Positions 55,101 to 64,000 of a DNA stretch of 64,000 nt are shown in pieces. The position numbers were made by a program, and so were the translations under genes. The notes under the pieces are model-generated. The model ran no database searches. It was not told the DNA's origin and worked only from the letters and a program-made list of their open reading frames with translations. Source of the DNA: Agelas oroides (lineage: Eukaryota; Porifera; Demospongiae; Agelasida; Agelasidae); assembly GCA_949130485.1 (NCBI GenBank), contig OX422194.1:8595881-8659880 (forward strand), read 5' to 3'. Numbering within the stretch: the first letter of the stretch is position 1; each line of letters begins with the position of its first letter.

Positions 55101-58100
55101 CCGTTCAGTATACTTACAGTTGTATCAACACTGCCAGCACCTTCATTTACAGAATATGTTGTTTGGTTGAATCCGATTGTAACACCTAAACAAAGAGTCA
55201 AAGAAAACAAGTACAATTTCAACTAACATAGTACATATTTAATTTTAATACAGGCTATAGCTGTAACTTACTGTCGTTATCTCTAATGGAGACAGTAGCA
55301 GTTTGCAATCTCAGTGTGACAGCTGTGTCATTGGTTGCAAGGGCTACAGTGAATGATTCCGTGTCCTCAACAATCAGATCATCAAGAATGGGTATGGTGA
55401 CCACTTGGGTCGGCATGGAGATGTTAAACATCAGGGTGGTAGTAACAGCGTCATACTCAGACCCAGCTGGAGAAATGAGACGATGTGTACACAGAGTAAA
55501 TTTGATAGAGATGCCAGTGGAAAGTATAGGATTGTAGAGGCAGGAGCTTATGAGCGCCGCGAAGTGGTGCTCATAAGCTCATAAGCTCCTGGTAGAGGTA
55601 TTGAGAAAAAGCTAACCCACTTTATACGGGTCAATTAAGAAACTGCACACACCTTAAACCAATCTAGTGATAAGTAGCTATACATAACCCATTACCTAGG
55701 TGATACATACAAGAATGTTACTCATATCTCACTTCTACAGAGCATGGTAGCCTAGGTAACAGGTTATATAAGTATCACTATAGTACAAAGCTATACCGGA
55801 AAACATCATGAGTCTGTTGCCGTCTGTATTGTTACGAGTGCGCAGCATGAATAACAATGCCAACAGCAACAAACGAGTGATAATTTTTCCGGTATAGCTT
55901 GGTACTATGGTGATAACAGACGCAGCACACGTGATTTGTAGTACCGATACGGATTCTCGCGTGACTTGCAGTAAAAAATACGGCTTTTTATAAATTATGT
56001 GCAGATGCAAGGCTTCCCCATTGACTCCCATAGATTTGCGTGAGTTAGACGTATGATTAAAATAGTTTTATCTCACCCTCAGGGATGGTATACAACCAGA
56101 GATACTACAAATGTAAATTTGTGTGCTATCATGTCCATTCAACCATCCTTGTTTACCATTCCTACCTCTAGCTGAGCCATCTACCGTCTGCAGTGTTACT
56201 ATGACATCTCTGGCTGGAGTTCCTCTCAGTATTTCTACCGTGACATCAACACTGCCAGCATCTTCAGCCACAAAATAGCTTCCGGGACAGAAGAAACCAA
56301 CTGTGATCTCTGGATATGGAGAAAGAAAGATGTTTGAAATCTTGTTACCCTCTCTGTAGTCTGTACTCAAGAGGCCTACACTATAGTGTAACTTACCATC
56401 TACATCTTCAATGGTGACAGTTGCAGAATCTGGTGCTAATACAGCGCTATTTGATGTTAGAGTCACGTTGAAAACCTCAGAGCTCTCAAGAAGAAGGTCA
56501 TCAAGAATGGGTATAGTTACTGTCTGAGGTATGGCTGCATTTGTACTATTGAATGTGAGGTCAGTAGTCACAGGTGTGTAGTCGCCCCCAGCTGGAGAAA
56601 TGAGATGCAAAGAAATTTGTTATTTCCTGATACAGCAGTAATCTGTAAAGCACTCTTACACTCAGAATATTAACAAGTGAACTGTGTGTCTACATACATA
56701 CCTGTAGCTGAGCCACCAGGTGCTGTTGACAGGGTTATGATGGTATCTTGTGAAATTGTACCATTCATCACAGACACACTGACTGTAACACTGCCTGCAT
56801 CTTCACGCACAGAGTAGGTCGTTTGGTTGAACCCAATTACAACTAACACAAAGAGAAGAAAGAACGGCACATCAGAGAAATCACAAAGTTCTACCCAAAA
56901 TACAAATTCATTGAACTGGTATAATATCACAGGAATGGAACAGTGGCTCTAGAATTTAAATTAGTGGACCAGTATTGTGGAATATTGTGCTTAAAATTCT
57001 CTTTACCTTCTGTAATCTCTACTCAAGAGGCCAACACTATACATACGCTGAAAAAAATGGCTGTTTTTTAAGAAAGCTAAGATTGCTAAGGAAGATGAGG
57101 AATAGCCTCCTACCAGGCTCTTTCGAAAGAGGAAATGAATCTGGGTAAGAGGCTGTATAAGATAGCTAGGGAAGCAGCTCTGATCACCTTATAATTGTGC
57201 TGTTGTTTCAGTGTATCTGTAACCAAGGGCAACCACTGTGTGGTTAAAACAACAATAATCTCTTTTTTCAACTTACCCTCCACATCTTCAATGGTGACAG
57301 TTGCAGAATCTGGTGTTAATACAGCGCTATTTGATGTCAGAGTCATGCCAAAAACCTCAGAGCTCTCGAGAAGAAGGTCATCAAGAATGGGTATAGTCAC
57401 TGTCTGAGGTACGGCTGCATTTGTACTATTGAATGTAAGGTCAGTAGTCACAGGTGTGTAGTCGCCCCCAGCTGGAGAAATGAGATGCAAAGAAATTTGC
57501 TATATATTTACTAATACAGCAGTGACATGTAAAGCACTCTTACACTCAGAATATTAACAAGTGAACTGTGTGGCAGGTCTACATACATACCTGTAGCTGA
57601 GCCACTAAGTGTTGTTGACAGGGTTATGATGACATCTCTTGAAATTGTTCCATTCATCACAGACACACTGACTGTAACACTGCCTGCATCTTCTCGCACA
57701 GAGTAAGTCGTTTGGTTGAACCCAATTACAACTAACACAAAGAGAGGAAAGAATGGCACATCAGAGAAATCACAAAGTTGTACCCAAAATACAAATTCAT
57801 TGAACTGGTATAATATCACAGGGATGCAACAGGGGCTCTAGATTTAAAATAGTGGTAGCTTCGTACCCAGGTTCATCTCCTCTTTCAAAAGAGGAGATGA
57901 ACCTGGGTACGAAGCTACCACTGTATGGTTAAACAACCAATCTTTTTTCAACTTACCCTCCACATCTTCAATGGTGAGAGTTGCTAAGTTTGGTAGTAGC
58001 GTGACATTTGATGTCAGAGTCACGTTGAAACCCTCAGAGCCCTCGAGAAGAAGGTCATCAAGAATGGGTATAGTCACTGTCTGAGGTATGGCTGCATTTG

Positions 58101-61100
58101 TACTATTGAATGTGAGGTCAGTAGTCACAGGTGTGTAGTCACTCCCAGCTGGAGAAATGAGATGCAAGGAGTTTGCAGTAAATATATCTAGTATGGTACA
58201 TGTAGTGCACAGCACTTTATTAAGCGTCCACTCAGAGTTAACAACTATTATGATAGGTGTTCCACGTGCAAAATGACTGAAGGACTGAGAAAGCAGAGTG
58301 GGTTAGGTTAGTCTGAATGTGATTGATTAACTAATTGTACATCAGGATTGCAATGATATTGTCTTATTCCCAAACTCTCTCCACATGCAAGGGAAAAATT
58401 GTGCACTGCAAGTGAGTGAAGACTGGGTGGGGGGACCTGAGGACAAAGCTAGACTGATACTAGCCTTGTAGCCAGGCCATTCATAGTCAGTTCATTCGTC
58501 TTGGGTATGAGACTAGCCAGTTCATTTGTCCTGGGTATGAGACTAGATTGATACCATTTTTCGATGTGTTTAAGTAGATACTGTATTTGTTTGATCAAAC
58601 GTGATACCAAAACAAACAGCAAAAGACAGTAGCCATGGCGTCTGATTGAGGAAATACGGTAACGTTTCTTTAGGAATTGAAGCTGCAGTACTTCTGAGAA
58701 CTATGATCCCACCTGTAGCTGTGCCACCAGGTGCTGTTGACACGGTTACAATGGTATCTCTTGAAATTGTTCCACTCATCACAGACACACTGACAGTAAC
58801 ACTGCCTGCATCTTCACGCACAGAGTAGGTTGTTTGGTTGAACCCAATTGTAACTGGGGAGAAAGAATGATACCTCAGAGTAATCAGACAAGACGAAAGG
58901 ATTAGAAATACATATTGTTGCCATGTTGACATTCCCAACAAATTTTTAGTAACATGCAGTGTAATAGCTTTATCTTCTCACCATCACTGGGACTAAGTAT
59001 TGCAGATAAGTCAACTCGATTGATGTATAATCCTGTCACACCAACGTTACTTCCAGTTGCAACATCAAGTGGTTGAGTTGTCACCACTATAGACCTCATA
59101 CCATCTCCAGCATTAAAGCCAACAGTGGCATCGTTACCCCATTCAATATCACCATATATGAAGAGCACAAATGTCCTCTGTCCATCTGTCGCAATCACAG
59201 CCTGGAATGTGTTTGCCTGCAGCAACAATGCACACACACAGGTAAAAACAGGCCCATAACTTCATGTGCTGTAGCAGCAATGGCTTCTTTTACCAGCATG
59301 TGCAGTATGTGTTACTATTTTTAGTACTGGCGGTAAACTCCACCTGGTTTCAAACTTTACAGAGTTACACACTCTTGCTCTAGCCACCTGTTCTTTTGTG
59401 CTCTTAAACTAGTGATGGCCTACAATATCTTCTGCTTCAATGATACTAGGAACCAATAAGCATTTATTGTAGTGAATCATTATAATAACACCACAACACA
59501 ACAGTCATTCATGCATGCATGTAGATACCTGGGGTCCACTCTGTCCAAACTCTGCCACTCGATCCCATGTGGCAATAACCAGTTGGGTTGGGGCGAAGCT
59601 GTCAGTGGATGGGAACAACTCTCGTAGTTGATCACGAGCTCTTTCGAGAAGGGTGGTGTTGAATGTCAGCCTGTAGAAAATGTCCCCAAACCTATTTGCA
59701 GACGTTCTAATGTCCACGTCATCCCAGAAAGGAGCAATCAGTGACCTTGCATTAGATAATGGAAACCTTTGAGAAGTGAACTCAGTAAAAGGGGTTCTGA
59801 AAGAAAGAACTCCATTTGTGTTTACCTGTGGACCAGGATCATTGAAAGAGAAAATACATGAGTATGACATGTCTAGATACAAAGTACAAGTAGTGGACTC
59901 ACATAGAGCGTCCTTTCAAGGCTTCCAAAGAATGGAATTGGTATAGTAAGGTTGATAGGAGCTGAGCTGCTATCATCTTCTTGTGGTAATTGTGTATCTC
60001 CTGCACTGACTCCAAAACTATAGAAGGCACTCATGTTCACTGTGTGTGTAATCAAAAACAGCCACAGCTGCAATATCACTGATGGTAGGTCAATTCTGTG
60101 CATGACCTGAAGTGAACAGAAATTGTAGCTAGCTGTTCCATATGTACATGGCATGCATACAGTAGAATATGCTGCAATAGAACATTCTAGCAACTGAAAC
60201 AAGTAAGTTTCAGCATCTAACCTTACTAAAAAGTACATCTAAACTTACTAAGGCACTCAGCAATCAGCATAGATAGCAGCATTCTTTGTTAAAATTAGTT
60301 ACTGGCATTTGCATAGCCTTGTTCCCAGGCCTCCTTCGTTTTTATTGTCTGTTTGTGTTCACAATACAACACGGAAGTGGAAGAACCACTCTTTGTGTGA
60401 ATGCAAATGGAAGGTAAAAATGGGGGAGGCCCGAGAACGAGGCTACCATCCGCACACACAATAAAGTACATTGGGCTCATGTACTGAGCTACTGTGGAGG
60501 TCTGATACTCTCTGTGTATGATAGATAGCCACTGATGCTGTGTGGTCACAGATCAATTCAGTGACAGACATTGTAGCTTGTTGGAACCGAATCTTTGAAC
60601 TTGAATAACACAAAGTGGAATGGATGAAGGTGATAATGGGTGTGGCAGTGGGTTGATAGAGGTAACATCCTACAAATAAGTTACATTCCCCAGACAGAAC
60701 AGTATTCACCCTTAATTTGGGCTCAAGCTGCTTCGTCTGGGGAATGTAACTATTATTTGCTAGCTGTCCCATACACACCATCCATGCAGAGCCTGATTAC
60801 GGAACTTTGTTTGGTTGAGCTGAACAGACATAATTAGATAAAGGGTGAGTCGTATTACGTAACCATAGCCTCAGCAGTGCAAGCTCTGACTTCCATATAA
60901 GGATGTACATGTCATGTATTAGGAACTCAGTACAGATTTTAAGTAGTGTTGCAAAGATTCTAAGATTAAAATATATTAAAAAAAACTGTACCTCTGTATT
61001 GCAGCAAAACAACACCACTATGAAAAATACATTTTACATGGTGTTTATGCAGACTGCAGACCAAGATCAGTAGGCTGTCTACTAATGAGCATAGATAGCA

Positions 61101-62597
61101 TTTTTTGTTGATAATAATCAGCTTCTGCCACCTGTTGCAAATCAAATACCAATGCACTGGTGCACAAATGACTAATGAACCACACCCCTCTGTTGGAAAG
61201 CAGGCCTATGTGTTAGTATATTCAACTCCCTTTTGAAAACTAGAGGTCTTCAGAGAAGACATACCCCGCGCAAAATTCAAACTTAACTGTTTGTTACCCA
61301 TGCGTGCCATAACTGTTGCATATTACACAGATTAAATGTTTGTGGTATGCAGTGTACATATCTACACTATAATATTAAAGCTGGTTGTAGGGATGAAAGA
61401 TCAAAGGGTTTTTATACTTTCCAACTGAAGTTCTACTCTTGTGCCCAGCCTGCCACACCCCCCAGCCCCCTGATGGCTGTCAGCAAATATTTGCTGACCA
61501 ACTTCATAGAGTAACTGACCGACCTCATCAAGCCCGCATAGGAGCGTTCGGCACTAATAACACGCCATATTTCACTCACCTGTCAAATGGTAGTCTCGTG
61601 CCCAGTCGTTCACGAGATCGAGACTAGGTGAATGCGCAGCCTCGTTCCCAGCCCCCCGCACAACTTTTCGCAATTCTGGGAACGAGGAGGCTGGTGAACG
61701 TGAACACGTGCTTGGAGTCCGCATACTGTGCCCGGTCTCCACCGTATCCAAGTGGTTGACCGTATCAAAATGGTGGACAATACCCAATGTTAAATAGAAA
61801 ATAGCTGGAAATGCAGAGGAGTGAACTGCTTTGGTCTCTATCAGGTACACATACATTTTTTTTTTTTAGATTGCCATGTCACTGCCGTGTACAGCAATTG
61901 TTTAACCCAGTAAATGTGCTGATTTCAAAATTTTTCACTGGACTGACAGACAGACTGAGACGGACAAAACCGATTGCTTAACCCCTTCGCGCATGCGCGC
62001 GCGGGGTAATAAGTCTAGTTCATCGGTCATAGTTCAAGCATAGATGGTTATATTATTATGGTTCAAGCCACCTAAGTGGCGATAATTGAATCAACTTAAG
62101 ACATATACATGTCCGATCCACTTATGGAAGTCAGTGAAATGCTTACTGTGTGCAGCTTCAGCATTCCAAGAGCTGAAATCAACAGTACAAAGTCACCGAA
62201 TGTGCAGGACGAGGTTTAGCCAGCAAAATCAGGTCTCATCGGCCGTACTGAGGGTGACTTAAACATGCAGGGACAGGAGAATAGGCTTGTCTATTTCCCT
62301 GCCACTACTGTCGTAAAAGACTACATTCAACTTTGCATGTGTCTTTAGTGTTGTATAGTGATACCATCAATTACTAGCATCGTAAAATAGGGAAGTCATG
62401 CAAATAAGCAGACAATCAAAAAAAAAAAAATTAATGGTGTCGGCTACGTACACGGGAGAAACCTTGGGAAAGTTGGCGAAACCATGCATGCATGCCTGCC
62501 AATGGCTACTACTATGCCTACCTTGTCCCTGGACACCGACACAGAGGCCGAGTGTTAGCTGGAGTAGCAGCACCCCCACTCTCGGAGATCTCTGCAT
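44886..62597 (-). CDS. Gene C: NIDO / Calx-beta / Ig / FN3 transmembrane receptor
   Basis: Minus-strand paralogue of gene B over 17.7 kb, and the most complete of the three. Exons in order: 62522-62597 (signal peptide), 59903-60039, 59529-59825 and 58982-59216 (NIDO), twenty Calx-beta half-exons (58853 to 51374), five Ig exons (50963 to 48857), seven FN3 and juxtamembrane exons (48563 to 46168), 46068-46104, 45833-45998 (transmembrane), 44886-45015 (tail). The lengths sum to 7500 nt, a predicted 2499-aa protein with phase closing on the TAG stop. No exon appears broken. It is likely the reference state for gene B. A surface adhesion or recognition role is inferred from domains only. Confidence 0.8.
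45644..45667. repeat. 24-base C tract
   Basis: Uninterrupted C run in the intron between the transmembrane and tail exons of gene C. The matching place in gene B (near 19622) has only six C. Confidence 0.9.
46168..48563 (-). CDS. Gene C FN3 exons and juxtamembrane region
   Basis: Exons 48258-48563, 47842-48180, 47448-47750, 47265-47371, 46724-46907, 46552-46648 and 46168-46426, lengths matching gene B one for one (306, 339, 303, 107, 184, 97, 259). The second FN3 has the same TRKRRET basic stretch. The intron between 47371 and 47448 is only 76 bases, against 1766 in gene B. Confidence 0.8.
48857..50963 (-). CDS. Gene C Ig-domain exons (five)
   Basis: Exons 50691-50963, 50291-50581, 49894-50181, 49236-49547 and 48857-49141, with lengths 273, 291, 288, 312 and 285 nt exactly as in gene B. 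Motifs include SYRCMV, SGEYACSV, EGSYTCFV, SGEYQCTV and AVYVCVA. Substitutions against gene B are few and scattered. They place five I-set-like Ig modules between the Calx-beta array and the FN3 stalk. Confidence 0.82.
51374..58853 (-). CDS. Gene C Calx-beta array (ten domains)
   Basis: First-half/second-half exon pairs in transcript order: 58713-58853/57957-58148; 57591-57731/57277-57471; 56702-56842/56397-56591; 56166-56309/55272-55466; 55039-55185/54464-54661; 54254-54391/53975-54169; 53764-53904/53502-53696; 53277-53423/52516-52710; 52169-52309/51870-52070; 51623-51769/51374-51562. All lengths are multiples of three (138-147 and 189-201 nt) and all phases are 1-1. The first three domains are of the amplified gene A type; the remaining seven are older, distinct versions. 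Pairs five to seven correspond to the inverted block in gene B. Confidence 0.85.
52780..53217. mobile_element. 438-bp foldback element in a gene C intron
   Basis: Both ends read CTGCAAAA inward and share the block GGTTGTTTTAACCACAGAG. Further in, GCAGCTGCCCAGTTCAT is mirrored by ATGAACTGGGCAGCTGC, so the arms are near 180-200 bases. Gene B at the same place has only AT-dinucleotide repeats. The element therefore entered C after duplication or was lost from B. Confidence 0.75.
54807..54962 (+). mobile_element. tRNA-derived SINE in gene C intron
   Basis: Same insertion as 30139-30296 in gene B; tRNA-like head, B box GGGTTTGAATCTC and an AAAC-repeat tail. Its presence at the same place in both genes shows it was there before they duplicated. 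Confidence 0.7.
55541..55591. mobile_element. 51-bp mini-foldback insertion
   Basis: A hairpin sequence (CAGGAGCTTATGAGC ... GCTCATAAGCTCCTG, with a short internal duplication) is present in gene C but absent from the matching gene B intron. It is flanked by GTAGAGG at 55534-55540 and 55592-55598, absent as a pair in gene B, so it behaves like a tiny transposon with a 7-bp duplication. Confidence 0.65.
57851..57922. repeat. 72-bp near-perfect palindrome
   Basis: Arms of 35 bases (57851-57885 and 57888-57922) are perfectly complementary with a 2-base centre. The arms include GCTTCGTACCCAGG, the terminus of the local inverted-repeat transposon family. It lies in the intron between a Calx-beta second-half exon and the preceding first-half exon of gene C, where the related units carry an imperfect version. 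Confidence 0.9.
58982..60039 (-). CDS. Gene C NIDO-domain exons
   Basis: Exons 59903-60039 (137 nt), 59529-59825 (297 nt) and 58982-59216 (235 nt). Motifs: SAFYSFGVSAGDTQL, NTNGVLSFRTPF, LIAPFWDDVDIR, NTFQAVIATDGQRTF, DIEWGNDATVGFNAG, GLYINRVDLS. Introns are short here, and this locus preserves the uninterrupted sequence at the sites where gene B carries a Penelope-like element and gene A carries a 598-bp transposon. Upstream in the first NIDO exon's reading frame lies a second methionine (about 60102) followed by a hydrophobic run, a possible alternative start. Confidence 0.82.
60316..60444. mobile_element. Miniature inverted-repeat copy in gene C intron 1
   Basis: About 130 bases with ends TAGCCTTGTTCCCAGGCCTCC and GGAGGCCCGAGAACGAGGCTA; the interior is unique. 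It lies in the intron between the signal-peptide exon and the first NIDO exon of gene C. No convincing target duplication was found. Confidence 0.6.
61232..62017. mobile_element. Composite insertion in gene C intron 1
   Basis: Gene B (38695-38720) has ACTCCC joined almost directly to TCTAGTTCAT; gene C has about 785 extra bases between. Ends show AACTAGAGG...ACCCCGCGC and GCGCGGGGTAAT...TCTAGTT as rough inverted repeats. Inside are two small palindromes (61593-61625 with TAGTCTCG/CGAGACTA; 61640-61688 with CCTCGTTCCCAG/CTGGGAACGAGG). No coding region recognised. Confidence 0.5.
62522..62597 (-). CDS. Gene C exon 1: signal-peptide exon
   Basis: Minus-strand ATG at 62597 begins MQRSPRVGVLLLQLTLG, 25 residues plus one base, with a GT donor after CAAG. 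It differs from the B copy at three residues (R/Q, F/S, A/G), as expected for a signal peptide under loose constraint, while length and phase are unchanged. It lies about 355 bases left of the putative MTR4 polyadenylation signal, so the gene C promoter must be compact. Confidence 0.6.
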
Positions 62598-62951
62598 ATC
62601 GCTCTGACTCTTCGATCACGCACTTTGAATGTATTCGACTACTACCTTGCAATCTTCGGTCTTCCCGCGGCCTAATTTTGGAACGTTTCACCCGAAGCTA
62701 CGACATGCAGTGAACTGACTAAAATAAAACAGAGGCTAGCTACTTTAAAAAGTTAATTTGCGGTATTTCCTGGTACACAGGAAAAGTGTACATGCAAAAC
62801 GAAACGGAGCTGTGTAATACTTGGAAATATGAAGCTTGAAATCATGAACTTCAACAGAAACCAAAGGAAACTCAAAACAAACTACCAATAACAGCTGTGG
62901 ACATAGTAGGCCTGGGAACGAAGCTATCGACATAATTTGCAGTAAGAGAGA

Positions 62952-62957
62952 TTTATT
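62952..62957 (-). terminator. Putative polyadenylation signal of MTR4
   Basis: The minus strand reads AATAAA here, about 190 bases past the MTR4 stop codon. It is the only canonical hexamer I saw between the stop and the gene C first exon. Assignment is by position only. Confidence 0.4.
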
Positions 62958-63147
62958 CAAAGTGGCATTCGACAGCCTGTGACATTTGTTGGAACTTGCG
63001 CAGCCAATCAATCAATCTGTATTGAAAAAGGTCATAAAATGGATGGACAAAAGTACCTAGCCATGTTGTCTGTGTAGGTATTGAAAGAGGTTGTACAAAG
63101 GATGAAGAGAAGATAGATACAGTTCCTGACAAACAGCAGACATGTCA

Positions 63148-63796
63148 CTACAAGTACAGACTAGCAGCAAAAACAATGTCTCTCTTTATTTTCACGATCC
63201 CTGTGTAAAGATGGACATCAAACCAAACAATGATGATTGTCATGCATATACAATGATATACTAGGAATCATCTTCTGAAGTTGTACCTTGAGCAAACTTG
63301 TTCTCCAGCTCTGTGTTTCCAATGGCCTTAGCTGCCTGACACATTTGTCTCAAGAGCTCTTCCAATCTCCGCATGCAACGAATCACGCTTCCTGACAGAC
63401 AAGACATTCATCAAACCAAGGTCAGAACCTCCTAACCTAGTCTACCTAGCTAGATCATCTCTCTGACCCACCAGAGCACGAAAGAGAGAGAATCTAACTT
63501 GATAGAGTCCGCTTACATGCAACTGTTCAGCAACTACTTGCACTCCATACCTTCAAAAACATCCGTCATTTTGCAGATCTGTGAGAATGGTGCACCCTAC
63601 ACAAGAACAACAAATGAACTGATCACATGACTAATCACATGACCAATCACATGACCAATCACATGATCCTCAGACTCACTGAGCTCCATGCATGCACCAC
63701 GTCCATGAGGTGTGGTCTGAAAGACTCTACATATTGTTCCTCATCAAGGGGCAGCTTGGCCTCTATGGAAACACGAGCAATCCTCCGGGCAGAATC
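63148..63796 (-). CDS. MTREX: MTR4 exosome RNA helicase, last four exons
   Basis: Minus-strand exons 63680-63796 (ARRIARVSIEAKLPLDEEQ, PHLMDVVHAW), 63551-63596 (GAPFSQICKMTDVFEG), 63287-63391 (RCMRRLEELLRQMCQAAKAI, NTELENKFAQ) and 63148-63200 (IVKIKRDIVFAASLYL then TAG). This is the conserved C-terminus of MTR4 (SKIV2L2/MTREX), the Ski2-like RNA helicase of the nuclear exosome TRAMP/NEXT complexes. All junctions are GT-AG and phase-consistent. The gene continues beyond the right edge. A tandem downstream frame would read on past the 63287 donor to a stop at 63261, but splicing to 63200 restores the family C-terminus. It is a single-copy housekeeping gene flanking the receptor cluster. Confidence 0.93.
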
Positions 63797-64000
63797 CTGC
63801 ACACACACAAGGAACAAACTAAATTTTGTTCATCACATCACACACAAAATATTCAATGAAGAGAAGTCAGTTACTGGCAGAGTACCATGTATCACGTTTC
63901 AACTGACTAAAACACACACATGCATAGAAGCAGCAGCAGCCAAAACAGTGATGGCAATGCCCAGCAAACAACAGGCTTTCCAAGAACTTCACAGATTAAC

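Larger units (their letters stand above)
44100..59460. repeat. Segmental duplication, copy in gene C
   Basis: Counterpart of 18400-34600. It lacks the inversion and the 1.7-kb TG-bounded block, and has its own SINE, 438-bp foldback and 51-bp foldback. The stretch 57000-58500 includes one more gene A-like Calx-beta pair than gene B. Confidence 0.88.

Noticed and set aside
63261-63286. MTR4 ending by read-through to the stop at 63261-63263
   Set aside because: The conserved family C-terminus (KRDIVFAASLYL) is found in the next exon at 63148-63200 with proper GT-AG ends.

Overview
Organism and overall picture. The window is animal DNA: many short exons with GT-AG boundaries, multi-domain extracellular proteins, tRNA-derived SINEs, many short inverted-repeat DNA transposons and a Penelope-like retroelement. 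Dense Calx-beta arrays combined with NIDO, Ig and FN3 modules in tandem genes suggest an early-branching metazoan, most likely a demosponge. That taxon call is an inference and the sequence does not prove it.

Layout. Three head-to-tail paralogous genes lie on the minus strand, here called A, B and C. Each encodes a signal peptide, a NIDO domain over three exons and a string of Calx-beta domains (one 141-nt-class exon plus one 201-nt-class exon per domain). B and C continue with five Ig domains, about five FN3 domains, one transmembrane helix and a short acidic tail ending ESAL. Gene A runs from about 17.17 kb off the left edge; only its N-terminal part and eight Calx-beta domains are visible, plus one orphan Calx-beta domain in intron 1. 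Gene B spans 42.02-18.88 kb and gene C spans 62.60-44.89 kb. My hand exon models keep an open phase throughout and give about 2165 aa for B (inverted exons skipped) and 2499 aa for C. At the right edge are the last four exons of the exosome RNA helicase MTR4, also on the minus strand. A decayed copy of its 3' end lies at 17.7-18.4 kb between genes A and B, so the duplicated unit once reached into MTR4.

B and C are recent copies of one another, with matching exon lengths and nearly matching introns. They differ by a 1.03-kb inversion in B that puts four Calx-beta half-exons on the wrong strand, a 1.7-kb intron segment bounded by TG repeats in B, a SINE and foldback elements in C, and a 15-bp minisatellite expanded in B.

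Mobile DNA. A Penelope-like element (34.6-37.85 kb) with its GIY-YIG domain upstream of the RT and a hammerhead ribozyme near its 3' end sits in a gene B intron. Gene C supplies the empty site. A family of elements with termini like TAGCCTCGTACCCAGGC and 9-bp target duplications (MULE-like) is abundant; one nested copy carries a fragment of a RecQ-type helicase gene. hAT-like, TTAA-target and foldback elements, two SINEs, minisatellites and long homopolymer tracts fill the introns.

How the parts fit. The three receptors look like adhesion or recognition proteins: a secreted-type N-terminus, calcium-binding Calx-beta repeats, Ig/FN3 stalk, membrane anchor and a possible PDZ ligand. Every Calx-beta, Ig and most FN3 exons are phase 1-1 cassettes, so copy number can change by duplication, deletion or skipping without loss of frame; gene A's ~1-kb tandem units and gene B's inversion show that happening. 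No bacterial-type operons, CRISPR arrays or complete rRNA/tRNA genes were seen.
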